From the NCBI GenBank assembly GCA_947683625.1, contig CANTUR010001071.1:164518-228517 (forward strand): 64,000 bases of DNA. Direction: 5' to 3'. Shown piece by piece: positions 23,786-37,032 of this stretch. Numbering within the stretch: the first letter of the stretch is position 1; each line of letters begins with the position of its first letter. Under the pieces are notes generated by a model. The model had not been told where the DNA came from. It saw only the letters and a list, made by a program, of their open reading frames with translations, and ran no database searches. Source of the stretch: Mallotus nudiflorus (lineage: Eukaryota; Streptophyta; Magnoliopsida; Malpighiales; Euphorbiaceae). Both the position numbers and the translations under genes were made by a program.

Positions 23786-26700
23786 TGTAATATCCCGAGT
23801 TTTTAGATAATTTTAAACTGTATCGGGATATGCAGTGTTAATAATTTTCATATATGTTTTTGATTATTTAATTAGTTTGTTATTTATTAAAGTCATTTTT
23901 AATTATTTTTAAATCTTTTATGTAAAATTTTTCCGAGAGTTTTATTTTTGGAGAAATTAAGACGTAAATAAATAAATATTAATTATTTTAGACGGTTTTG
24001 TGAATTTGCATGAGTCCATGCATGATTTTAAGTGTCGAATAAAAATATATACATATACATGCATATATGCACATTTAATTAATTAGGGTTTATATTAATT
24101 AAATTTATATTATATAATTTTAATAATTATTATGTGTATTATATATGTATATGTATATATATATATTATTATTTGGATGTGTGGTGTAAATTAATTTGGG
24201 TATAATATTTATATATTAAAATAATATAAAATATAGCTATATATATACAAATATATACATATATACTTTACAAAATATAGAGTTTGCAATATTTACTAAA
24301 CTGCCACTATCACCATCTTCCCCATTCCTGATCGTCCCTCACCCGTTTCCGGCATCTGCAACTTCGGTTTCTCATCGTCAGTGTGCCTCTTAGCCTTTCT
24401 CCTCCATCTCCAGCCCATCCTGCCGCCCTTAGCTCCCTTTTTCGGCGTTGTTTGGCTGGATTTTCCTCAATAAGCTGAAAATCGATCCTGACGTCGATCA
24501 GCCCGATTCCGGCCACCATTTTAAGTGTCACCAGTCTCTATCTCTTCCTTGAGCTCTGGTGAGTGCATTTCTAAGCTTGGTTTCACTTGATTTGGTCTAG
24601 ATTTCCCTAGGTTTTTAATTTTCAATTTTGGCCACTTTGAGTTCTTGATTTTTTTAGAATTTTTTGGAATTATTTTGATTTTTGTGAATTTTTTATTATT
24701 TTATTAATATTTTCTAATTTTTGTAAATTAATTAATTAAATTATGAAATTTTGATTCATGGTGTTTATAGGTGTTAAAATGAATTTTAGAAATTTATTTT
24801 TAATTTTTGTGATTTTTATATAAATTGTGAATTTAATTAGTTTATGTGATTTTTAGAAAATTAGGTTAATTATGTATTTTATTGAAATTAATTGGTTAAT
24901 TGAGTATATTTGTTGACATTATTTAATTATATGTTGAGAAATTAATTTTTGAGTAATTATACTATTTTTTGTGAATTTTTGAATAATTATAGTGAATTTA
25001 TATATAGTAGGGGTATTTTGGTAATTTGGCACTAAATTGGCTAAAAATATAATTAAATTGGTTTTAATAGTTATTTGAGGTATAAAAATGGTTTCTATAA
25101 ATTATTTAGTATTTTTAACTAATTAAAACTATTTTTTGAAAATTATTTTCAAATTATATATAATATACTATTTTTGTAAATAAATGAGTTTTTATCGATT
25201 TTTAATATGTTTTAGAGTTAGTTAAGTAATTTGGATTTATAAAATATATTTTGGTGAATATTTATGAATTTATTTAGAATTATTGATTTTTAATAATATT
25301 TTATTAAAATTAGGGTTTTTATGTATTTATCGGTAAAATAATTGTTTTTAGTGTTTGAATTTCTAATTTGCTATATTTTGAGTATTAGAGGGTATTTTTG
25401 GCATTTCAATGTATTCTGTAATTATCTCATGAATTGTGAACTTCGGTCGATGGAATTGTAGTTTGGAAGTCCGACCGAGGGATTTTGTGGCTGTATATTT
25501 TTGAAGTGTGTTTCTTTGCATAACCGGCTCTATTCTTTGAGTAGAGAGATGTCCGTTTTACAGGGGAGGTTTTGTTAGATTTCAGTAGAATTGTAATATT
25601 CCAAGTTTTTAAATATTTTTATACTGCATCGAGATATGCAGTGTTAATAATTTTTGTATATATTTATGATATTTTAAGAGTTATTATTTGTTTAAAGTTA
25701 ATTTTAATTATTTTATATTATTTTAAGTACTTTACGTAAAATTTTTCCGGGAATTGTATTTTCGGGAAATTGACACGTAAATAATTTAATACTAATTATT
25801 TTGACTAGTTTTACGAATTTGCATGAACTCATATATAATTTTTAAAGTGCTAAAATAAATGTATATATGTGTATTTATTTAAATTAATTAGAGCTTAATT
25901 AATTTTCTTAATTTTTATTATTTAGTTTTAATATTAATTAATTAATTTTAAGTGTATAAATTATTAAATATATTAAATTATTTGTGTGTGGAATTATATT
26001 ATTATAATATATATAAGGTGGACATATATATATATATATATATATATACATATGTACACGAATTTTAATTAAAAAAAAACTAGAAGTTTGCTTTATTTAT
26101 AATTTTGTCCCTCCCTTCATCTTCTTCCTCCCAACACATTTTCTTCCATTTCTAGCCATTTCCAGCCGGTTTTCTTGCTGTCACTATGCCCCTTAGCCTT
26201 CCTCCTCCACCTCCAGCCATTTCCACCACCTAAAACTCCCTTTTCTGGTGTGTTTTGGCCGGAAAATCAAGTAGAGGTCAAATTTCATTTCAACTTCGAT
26301 CAAGCCATTTTCGGCCACCATTTTCGACACCGTCAGTCTCTATCTTCTCCTTGAGCTCTGGTGAGTGTGATTCCAAGTTTTTTTTCACTTGATTTGGTCT
26401 AGAATTGCTTAGGTTTCAATTTCTTCATTTCAGCTATTTTTGGTTTTGAATTTTTTTTATCTTCAATTTGAGTGGTTCATGAAAACTTCCTTCATAAAAT
26501 TTGTTCCTGGAAGCTTAATCTACATACTATAATTTTTTTTTAGAATTTTTGGAATTTATTTTAATTTTTGTGAATTTTTGATTATTTTATTAATATTTTC
26601 TAATTTTCGAAAATTAATTAATTAAATTATGAAATTGTGTTTTATGGTGATTATAGGAGTTGAAATGAATTATAGAAATTTTTTTGTAATTTTTGTGAAT

Positions 26701-28827
26701 TTTTATATATTTATTTGGAATTTATTAAGTTTATGTAATTTTAAAAAATAGGGTTAGTTATGTTTTTAATTGAAATAAATTGGTTAATTGAGTATATTTA
26801 TTGATATTATGGAAATATATGTTGAGAAGATTAATTTTGAGTAATTATATTATTTTTGGTGAATTTTTGGATTTGTTTTAGTAAATTTATATATATAGGG
26901 GTATTTTGGTAATTTTACACTAAATTGGCTAAAAATGTAATTAAATTGGTTTTAATAGTTATTTAGGGTATAAAAATGATTTCTACAAATTATTTAGTAT
27001 TTTTAACTAATTAAAACTATTTTTCGTAAATTATTTTCAAATTATATATATAATATACGATTTTTCTAAATAAATGAGTTTTTATCGGGTTTTTAACGTG
27101 TCACTGGTATATTTAGAGTTTATTTTTGATATTTGTTGTTAGATATTTAGGTTTATGTTTGTTATAATTTAATATCTATACATGATTTAAATGTACATTG
27201 AACCATAATTATTTTATTAAATGATTAGTATAATTTAGGTTTATTCTTAAATAATTGCATGCTATATTATAAACCTACACTTAAATTATTTTTAAGTTTA
27301 TTTTTTTGTATATTTTTGATATATTTCCAAATAAATACATGTTTTATTATTAAATTAAACCTAACACATTAGTGGTATATTTATGGTTTATTTTTGATAG
27401 ATGCATGATAGATAATTAGGTTTATTTTTAGTATATTTGTGAATATATGTTAAACCTAAACACATATTTAAATGAATATTTATATATAAATGTTTTATTA
27501 AATGATTTGTGTACTTAGGGTATATCTTTTGTATATTTAAGTATATTTTTAAGAAAATGCAAGTTATATTATTGTTACTCATTTAAATTGTTTTTTTTTA
27601 CCATATTAATGATTTATCTTTAGTTTATTTCATAATTTATTTGACATATATATATATATATCCGAAATATACTGGGTGTATTTTAGGTATATTTTTGGTA
27701 TATATATATGGTTGATTTTATTATTATGAATATCGTTCCACATTAATTATTTTCAGAATAAATGATTTTTGTAAATGAAGGATATCAATAGAACGTGCTT
27801 CCTAGTGGGCAGCACTAAGACCGTGTACGTACCGGTATGATAGATAAGGGTTGAGTGAGAAATAATTGTGGTGATTATAATTGATTTTATGGATTTAACT
27901 AAGATTAATGGTATGTTAGATAGTGTGGTTGCGGGGCCAATCACACTGACAGTCAGACTGCTGAAGCTCGGTTGACTTAGTGTCTCGGGGCCAGTCTACT
28001 GTCCATAAGTGGATTGAATGATCTATTGGGTTGATTGAGATATGAGGTGATAGATAGTGTGATTGTTGGAGCTCGGTTGACCAAGTGTCTCGGGGCCAAT
28101 CACACTGACAGTCAGACTGCTGGAGCTCGATCGACTTAGTGTCTCGGGGCCAGTCTGCTGTCCATATTGGAATAAGTGTTCTATTTGGAATCAAGTGAGC
28201 CTGTATGGCTAGAGTGATGATGGGATTGTTTGAGGTTGCTATTATTAGGGTTCTATGGATCCTTCATGAATTAAAACAAACATTTTCTACATTTAGTATA
28301 TTTATAAAGGCAGAGTTTGGCATTCGTGTGAAATGTGTGTATATACATATATATATATAAGAATGCCTGATTATTATGGTTTAGTTTGCATGTATATATA
28401 GTATAATAATTCACTCAGTGAGGTCTGACCCCCCTTAATTATTTTTTTTAGGAGATCCTTTATCGTCATACCTTAGTCGTAGAGTTCCTCGCTGGTGTTC
28501 TTCAATCCCGACTATTTTATATAATGTAAAAATTTGAACTTCTGATTTGTATTCTAGAAACTGCAGTAGTTGTGTTATTATGTCTGAGGAGTATTATTTT
28601 GTTGTGGATATTTAATATTCTGAGAATTTGTATTTGATTACTATACAATGATGTATTCATTGAGAAGGATTTGAAGTATTTATATTATATATTGATTCAA
28701 AAAATTTTAATTCTGTCGTATTTTTATTTAATTATTACATGATTTTATTTTCTAAAGTTTGCAACAGGTTCCGGATTCGAAAGAATTCTCGTTCCCTAGC
28801 GCCGGTCATGACTCCTAGTTTGGGTCA

Positions 28828-31800
28828 TGTCACGACCCAAAACAGGGGCCATGACCGGCGCTAGGGGAACGGGAATTCTTTCGAATCCGGAACCCGTAGC
28901 AAGCCTAAAAAAAATAAAATAAAACATGCAACAATAGTAGCAATATATAATGCAGCGGAAATAAAAAATCATAAATATAATAATATCATTTCATCATTGG
29001 ATTTAAACCAAATCTCATCTCATCACATATATATAAAATCTTTCAGTACAAATCCAGTTTCAATATAATACATCTCTGTAAATAAAATACATGAAATCCC
29101 ACATTTTAATTCACAACTACTGCAGTGTCTAGATTATAAAAATAAGACTCAAGTAAATAATTTACACAAAGAAGCTGGGGCGGAAGAAATCCGGCGTATC
29201 GACCTGCTACTAAGGTCTGAAGATGTTGACTCTCCTGAAAAATAGTTAACGGAGGGGAGTCAGACCTCACTGAGTGAATTACTATAATATATATACATGC
29301 ATACTAAATGACAATGCATACAGTCAACAGTATATACAATATGTATATATTCAGGCAAATTCACACAGATGCAGAAAATCATTTTATTATATATTTTATT
29401 GAAAATCATAGTTTATGAAGGATCACATAGAACCCTAAGATATCGCAACCTCGAAAATAGTGTTAGACAACACTCTAGCCATACGGGCTCACTTATTCCA
29501 AATATATCCACTTAATCCATTTAGACAATAGACTGGCCCCGAGACACTAAGTCAACCGAGCTCCAGCAGTCTGACTGCCAGTGTGATTGGCCCCGAGACA
29601 CTTGGTCAACCGAGCTCCAGCAATCACACCTAAATCCCATCACATACATCAATTAATCATAACCAATCAATATCCACAAATGGTTAGTAATATAGCCTAA
29701 ATACTATAGGCGTACCGGTACGTACTCGGTCCTAGTGCTGCCCACTAGGTAGCACGTTCTATTGATAACCTTCATCAATAAATATAAAACATTCATTCAC
29801 AAAAATAAATGATGCATGAATTTAAATAAAATAACAATATAAACCATATATATACCGGAAATTATACCAAAAATAAACCAGGTATATTTCGAGTATATAT
29901 ACGTCAAATAAATCCAATCAAATTATAAATTAAGCTAGAAATATATTTAAAAATATTTTAAATATAGTTTATTAACAAAACATGTATATAATTTAATATA
30001 TACCAAAAATAAACCAAAAATATACTTAAATACAAATCATATTATTTATGCATTTTAATCGAAATAAAATATATATTTCTAAATCATGCATCCTAAGGCA
30101 TATATATATAGTGTAGTAACTCACAAATTAGTGCGCTCCACGAGATGGGTCCGACGGGCCTGGTCCACTTGCCCTTGGTCTCGGCGCAACTAAACAAGTA
30201 AATAACGACAGACATTAGAATAAACCTAACAGAAATCCTAGAATTCAATCTAGAGTATTAAAAACAGAATTGATATTAGGGTTCGACCAGATATCACGTT
30301 TTACGAGAATTCTACCGAAAATCCGACAGAACCTCCCCTGTAAAACGGACATCTCTCTACTCAAAAGAGTAGAGCCGACCCTACAAGGAAATACACTTCG
30401 AAAAACAAGCTCAACCACTCAACCACAACCCCTCGGTCGGACTCCAAACTACAATCTACCGACCGGGGTCCACAAACACATAATAATTCAGGAAATACCA
30501 AAAATATCCTTATAACATAGAAATTCATTTTATAAATAAAAATTACATAATTAACCTTTAAACACATTAAAAACCGATAAAAACTCATTTTATTAGAAAA
30601 ATCGTATATTATATATATAATTGAAAATAATTCACGAAAAATAGTTTTAATTAGTTAAAAATACCAAATAATTTGTAGAAATCATTTTTATACCTTAAAT
30701 AACTATTAAAACCAATTAAATTGCATTTTTAGCCAATTTTTGGGTAAAATTATCAAAATACCCCTATATATATAAATATACTAAAATTACTTCAAAAATT
30801 CACCAAAAATTATACAATTATCCAAAATTAATTTTCTCAACATATTTGTCAATAATATCAATAATTAAACTCAATTAACCAATTAATTTCAATTTAAAAC
30901 ACAATTAACCCTAATTTCCCAAATTACATAAACTTTAATAATTCAAAATAAATACATAGAAATTCATAAAAATTCCAAATAAATTCCTATAATTCATTTC
31001 AACACCTATTTTAATCATAAAACACAATTTCATAATTTAAATAATTAATTTCCGAAAATTAGAAAATAATATTAAAATATTCAAAAATACCCAAAAATGC
31101 AAAAAATCTCCAAAAATTCCAAAAAAATTCAAAGAAGTAGATTAAGCTACTAGGATCAATATTTGTGAAGGGAGTTTTCATGAATCAATCAATTCGAAGC
31201 TCAAAAAAATCAAAAATCCTAATATGGCCAAATTCAAAAATTTGAAACCTAAGCAATTCTAGACCATTTAAGCTTAAACCAAAGCTAGAATCACACTCAC
31301 CGGAGCTCAAGGAGAAGAAAGAGACCAGCGGTGTCGAAAATGGTGGCCGGAAGAGGAAGAAATGGCAAGGAGAAGGATTTCGGCCAAAAATGGAAGAAAA
31401 GGGCTGCCGGCGCCGAGGAAGGAGGCTGCTGGCGGCGGGGGACGGCTGGGAACGGCGGTGGCAAGCCGGGAGGCACACCGACGGTAGGTGATCGGCGTGA
31501 CAGACGGTGGTGAGGGGTGGTCGGGCGCTCGGGAGAGGAAGAAGAAAAAGAAAAAGGAAAAGAAAAAGAAAGAAAAGAAAAAGAAAAGAAAAAAGAAAAA
31601 GAAATAATAAAATAATATGTATATATTAAAATTTAGTGTATAAATAAAATATGTGGGAAAAATATACACCACATATTATAATATTAATTTAAATAAACAA
31701 TTAATATTAAAATGTTAAAATATTAGGGTAATATATATTAAACCCTAATTAAATAAATAATTACACACATAGGATTTATTTAGTAATTTAAAAATACGTA

Positions 31801-32044
31801 TGAGTTCAAGCAAGTCCGAAAATATATTTAAAATAATTAATAATAAATTATTTACGTGAAAATTTCCCTGAAAATGAAAGTCTTGGGAAAATTTTACGTA
31901 AAGCACTGTAAATAAGGTACAATAATTAAAAATAGGTTTTAAATACATATCAACTCGTAAAAATATCGTAATATATATACAAAAATTATTAACACTGCAT
32001 TTCCCGATACAGTATAAAAATATTTAAAAACACGGGATATTACA
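28828..32044 (-). repeat. Element B 3' LTR (left copy)
   Basis: About 3.2 kb. Landmarks on the plus strand are the hairpin pair at about 29524-29630, TCCTGAAAAATAG near 29236 (acceptor-like CTATTTTTCAGGA on the minus strand), the conserved block GTAAAACGGACATCTCTCTA at 30340-30359, and a purine-rich tract at 31530-31600. It abuts solo LTR C tail to tail. Confidence 0.94.
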
Positions 32045-32059
32045 GTCTTCCCCCCTTAC
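32045..32059 (-). other. Element B polypurine tract
   Basis: The minus strand reads GTAAGGGGGGAAGAC, immediately before the LTR start TGTAATATCCC. Confidence 0.9.
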
Positions 32060-32099
32060 AAGAATTCGTCCTCGAATTCCAGAAAACAAGATTACAGGA

Positions 32100-35000
32100 T
32101 CAGGAAGGAAAGAGATACGGGTAAGAAGTTCGCATCTCAGCTTCAGTCTCCCACGTATGCTCCTCAACTCTATTGCTATGCCACAGAACCTTGACCATCG
32201 GAATCTGTTTCGATCGCAACTGTCGAACTTGAAAATCAACGATCGCCACAGTTTCTTTTACAAACGTCAAATCTTCATTCACTTCTACACTATCGGGCTA
32301 CAACATGTGTGAAGGGTCTGAGATATACTTCCTCAACATCGAGATATGAAATACTGGATGCACCTGTGACATACTCGGAGGTAAATCCAACCGATATGCA
32401 ACAGTGCCAACTCTCTCCAGAATCTCAAACGGTCCGATATATCTCGGTGCTAACTTACCCTTCCTACCAAATCTCATCACACCCTTCATCGGAGATACTT
32501 TCAGAAAAACAAAATCTCCAACTTGAAACTCCACATCTCTGTGCCTAGGATCCGCATAACTCTTCTGTCTGCTAACTGCAGTCTCTAATCTTCGCTTAAT
32601 CAAGGCAACTTTCTCTACAGCATCCTGAACCATCTCAGGTCCAGTCAAAGCTCTCTCACCAATCTCATCCCAACTCAAAGGGGATCTACACTTCCTTCCA
32701 TACAACGCCTCGTACGGTGCCATGCCAATACTGCTATGGTAGCTGTTATTATATGCAAACTCAACAAGTGACAAATGATCATCCCAGCTACCTCCCAAAT
32801 CCAAGACACACATCCTCAACATATCTTCCAGTGTCTGGATTGTCCTCTCAGACTGACCATCTGTTTGAGGATGAAAAGCAGTACTGAAATCCAACCTAGT
32901 GCCCATCGCTTCCTACAACTTCTGCCAAAAATGAGAAGTAAACACTGAACCTCTATCTGACACAATGGACACAGGTACTCCATGAAGGCACACAATATGT
33001 TTCACATACAACTTCACCAATCTAGCAACAGAATAGGTGGCTTTCACAGGCAAGAAATGTGCAGACTTCGTCAATCTGTCTACAATCACCCAGATGGAAT
33101 CGTATCCATCCTTCGAACGAGGTAAACCAACCACAAAATCCATAGCTATCCTTTCCCACTCCCACTCGGGAATAGGAAGAGGCTGAAGCTTCCCAGAAGG
33201 CTTCTGATGTTCGGCTTTCACTTGTTGACACGTCAAGCACTTAGCAACATAATCAGTGACATCCTTCTTCAATCCATCCTACCAGTATAAATCTCTGATA
33301 CTGTGGTACATCTTAGTAACACCTGGATGAACGCTGTAGGCTGTAGAATGTGCTTCCTCTAAAATCTCCTCTCTCAAGTCATCCACATCAGGAACACAAA
33401 ATCTACCACTGATCCACAACACACCGTCATCATCAAGTGTGAAATCAGCGAACTTCCCTGCTCTGACATTCTCTGCAAGCTCTTCCAGAATAGGATCTCG
33501 GCTCTGAGCTGCTTTAATCCTATCCCTCAGTACAGATCGTACTTTAAACTGAGCTAGCAGTCCACCTGATCTACTAATCTTCATCATCAGACCTTGATCC
33601 ACCATCAGATGCAACTCCTGGATCAATGGTCTCCTCTCAACACCGATGTGAGCAAGACTACCTGAGGACTTCCTACTCGAGGCATCTGCTACCACATTAG
33701 CTTTACTCGGATGATATAAAATCTCACAGTCATAATCCTTCAACAATTCCAACCATCTCCTCTGCCTCAGATTCAAATCTCTCTGCTGGAAAATGTACTT
33801 AAGGCTCTTGTGATCAGTAAATATCTCACAAGTCACCCCGTACAGATAATGTCTCCAAATCTTTAAAGCAAAGATCACTGCAGCCATCTCAAGATCATGT
33901 GTAGGATAGTTCTGCTCATGCTTCTTCAACCGCCTCGAAGCATAGGCTATCACCCTTCCATTCTGCATCAACACACAACCAAGACCAATTCTAGAGGCAT
34001 CACAGTAAACTGTGAACTTATCCACACTATTAGGCAAAGCTAACACTGGCGCTGTGGTCAACTTCTCCTTCAATAACTGAAAACTATTCTCACAAGCTTC
34101 TGACCACTCGAATCTAACATTCTTATGAGTCAAGCGAGTCATAGGGGCTGCTATCCTGGAAAAATCCTGTACAAACCGCCTATAATACCCGGCTAAACCC
34201 AGAAAACTCCGAATCTCAGTGACAGAAGTAGGTCTAGGCCACTCAGATACTGCCTCAATCTTCTGTGGATCAACCTGAATACCTTCTTTAGACACTACGT
34301 GTCCAAGAAAAGAAACACTCTCCATCCAGAAATCACACTTCGAGAATTTAGCATAAAGTTGATGATCTCTCAATGTCTGTAGTACAATCCTCAAGTGATA
34401 TACATGCTCCTCCATACTCCTTGAATATACCAGTATATCATCAATGAAGACTACTACAAACTGATCCACATACGGTCTGAATACCCTGTTCATCAGGTCC
34501 ATAAAAGCTGCTGGCGCATTAGTTAAACCAAAAGACATCACCAAAAACTCATAATGGCCATATCTAGTGCGGAACGCTATCTTAGGAATATCAGATTCAC
34601 TGATACGCAGCTGATGATAACCCGACCTCAAGTCGACCTTAGAAAAGAACTGTGCACCTTGTAGCTGGTCAAACAAATCATCAATCCTCGGGAGAGGATA
34701 CTTGTTCTTCACTGTCACCTTATTCAGCTCTCTATAGTCAATGCACAGTCTTAGGGTACCATCCTTCTTCTTCACAAACAGGATTGGTGCACCCCAAGGA
34801 GAAACACTGGGTTTGATGAAACCTTTATCCAACAACTCTTGCAACTGCTCCTTCAACTCTGCAGGAGCCATTCGATAGGGTGGCATAGATATAGGAGTAG
34901 TACCTGGAACCACATCTATACAGAATTCAATCTCTCTGTGAGGTGGTAAACCTGGCAACTCCTCGGGAAAAACATCAGGAAACTCACAAGCAACAGGAAC

Positions 35001-36833
35001 ATCTGTGAGTAACAACTTCTCTACTGATGTATCCCTGACCAATGCCAAATATCCCTGACATCCTTTCCTCAACAACTTCCTAGCCTTAATAGCAGTAATA
35101 AGATTCTGAGGTGCTGAACTCCTATCACCAACAAACTTAAAATCTTCTTCACCAGGAATTCTGAACGTCACCTCTTTATTCCTGCAATCTACCACGGCAT
35201 AGTGCTGAGATAACCAATCCATTCCCAAAATAACATCAAATTCCATCACATCCAACAAAATCAAATCAGCGGGTAGTTCTCTATCTCCCACGAGAACTGG
35301 ATAACCAGAAAGAACAATATCGGTGTCCAAAGAATCGCTCAGAGGAGTGGCAACGGACAAAGGAAAAGCCATCCTCGAAGCTTGCCAAGAAGATTTAGAA
35401 GCAAAAACAGGAGAAACAAATGAATGCGTGGCACCCGGATCAAACAAAACCCATGCATCCAGGTAACAAATAGAAACAATACCTGTCACGACTGCATTAG
35501 ATGCCTGAGCATCCTGCTGAGTGAGATGGAAAACTCTGGCCAGACCTCGACCTCCCTGCTGACTGGTAGAAGCCTGGCCAACACCTCTGGCACCTCCTCT
35601 AGCACCTCTACCATGACTCTGCTGTGGAACAAACTGAGTGGAACTCTGATGTTGGGCTGGTGGTAACTGAAATGGCACGGGTGCAGCACTAGCAATCGAC
35701 TGCTGTGGGAATCGTGAAATCTACTGCTGCTGATACCCGGAATAAGGACACGGTCTGGCAAAATGTCATGTCTGCCCGCATCTGAAGCATGTCAGTGGTG
35801 TCAGATAACACGGTCCCTGATGGACTCTACCGTAAGTCTGGCATACACTGGCCGCTGATCCAGAACTACGACCACTGCTGCTACTCGAAGCACCTGACCC
35901 AAATCTGAATGATCTACGCTGACCTCCACAGCCATGTCTACTGCTCCGATGCACTCGCTGCTGCTGTCTCTGACTCTGCTGAGTCGGACCTCGCTACTGA
36001 CTACTCGATCTAACATGAAAACTCGAATACGGAGTAGCCTACAATCCACTCGACTGAACTCCTAGCTGGTAATAATCAGGCATCGCTCCCTGCCTAACTA
36101 GCCTCAGCTCAATCTCCTTAGCTAACTCAATCACAGACTCGAGAGTAAGACCTGCTGCAGGCATACCAGCAAAAGCATAACCCAAACCAGTAACATACGT
36201 AGTAACCGCGAAATATTGATCTCGCATCAGATCCTCTGCATATCTACCCAGATGAAGAAACTCTCGGGTATACTCCTCTACAGATCGATCACCACGAGAA
36301 ATACTAGTCAATCGAAGACGATAGCTCAAACGAAGAGGCTCTGGACAAAATCTCCTCATAAATCGCTCTCGGAACTGAGCCCAGGTCATCGTCATCATAT
36401 AGGGTTGGATCATCTGAATGAACCAATCTAAGGCTGGTCCCTCGACAGACAACTCGACGATCATGATCCGCTGGTACTCGGTATGAGCACTCCGAGTCCT
36501 AGTCTCAATCGCATGCAGAAAATCTAACGGATCGGAAGTCCCATCAAAAGTAATCCTGCTAACTCGGGCATAGAACAAAGCTGCCTCAGGGTCAGACATA
36601 CCCTGCTGATAGGCAGGCTGAACAACTGGAGGAATAGGAACATCAAACTCAGGCTCTACAGGCTCCTCGTCCTGTAACTCTCTCTGCCTACGGCGACCAG
36701 CCGCTCCTCGAGGTCTACCTCTGCCATGACCTCTACGTCTAACTGGCTGCTCAGGAGGTAAAACCTCATCCTAGAAAGACTCATCATCCTCGGCCTCAAC
36801 GACCGGTGGAGCGACACGCGCTCGCCTCCTCAT
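32100..36833 (-). pseudogene. Element B gag-pol polyprotein, one frame with eight internal stops
   Basis: A single frame of 1,577 codons runs from the ATG at 36833 to the TGA at 32102-32100 with no frameshift. Domains in order: basic N-terminus, capsid (about 36599-36039, MSDPEAALFYARVSRITF), CCHC knuckle near 35780 (CFRCGQT, stop, HFARPC), aspartic protease (LFDPGATHSF, family DSG changed to DPG), RT (LRSGYHQLRI, VVFIDDILVYS), RNase H (VYCDASRIGLGCVL, FTDHKSLKYIF), integrase (zinc finger ending CLTCQQVKAEH, then DFVVGLPRSKDGYDSIW, FHPQTDGQSE), and a chromodomain tail (MVKVLWHSNRVEEHTWETE). Internal stops are at 36773, 36041, 35996, 35768, 35723, 33281, 32915 and 32300 (first base). It cannot make a full polyprotein as it stands. 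The protease-RT-RNase H block alone stays open for 799 codons (35678-33279). Confidence 0.95.
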
Positions 36834-37016
36834 ACTGAAAAGACAAACGGAAAGATTCAGACAAAATAGACAACGGAGGAATAACGCTGAAAACTAAGGC
36901 AAGGAATACTTATCAAGACATACTCGAACCTAATTCACTGCAGTAGTTATCAAAAGAAAACACAACTTTAAAACTAGGGCCACAACTCACACAACTAAGC
37001 CCTGACACAGAACTCC

Positions 37017-37028
37017 GCTCTGATACCA
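37017..37028 (-). other. Element B primer binding site
   Basis: The minus strand reads TGGTATCAGAGC four bases after the 5' LTR. It is an exact initiator-Met tRNA complement. Confidence 0.92.
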
Positions 37029-37032
37029 ACTT

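Noticed and set aside
27916..28194. 92-codon minus-strand frame with a WPRDT-type repeat
   Set aside because: The repeat is the translation of the duplicated hairpin module in LTR C, and it is not open in D or F.
30270..30588. Paired frames on both strands repeated at 38473-38791 and 62193-62423
   Set aside because: They are parts of LTRs of one family, kept because the DNA is repeated, with no codon-level conservation visible.
31185..31672. Minus-strand frames rich in Phe and Ser/Pro in the element B LTR (and copies at 39397-39886)
   Set aside because: They are translations of the CT-rich LTR leader. The frame is not kept between copies, and the Phe runs come from a GAA/AAAG simple repeat.
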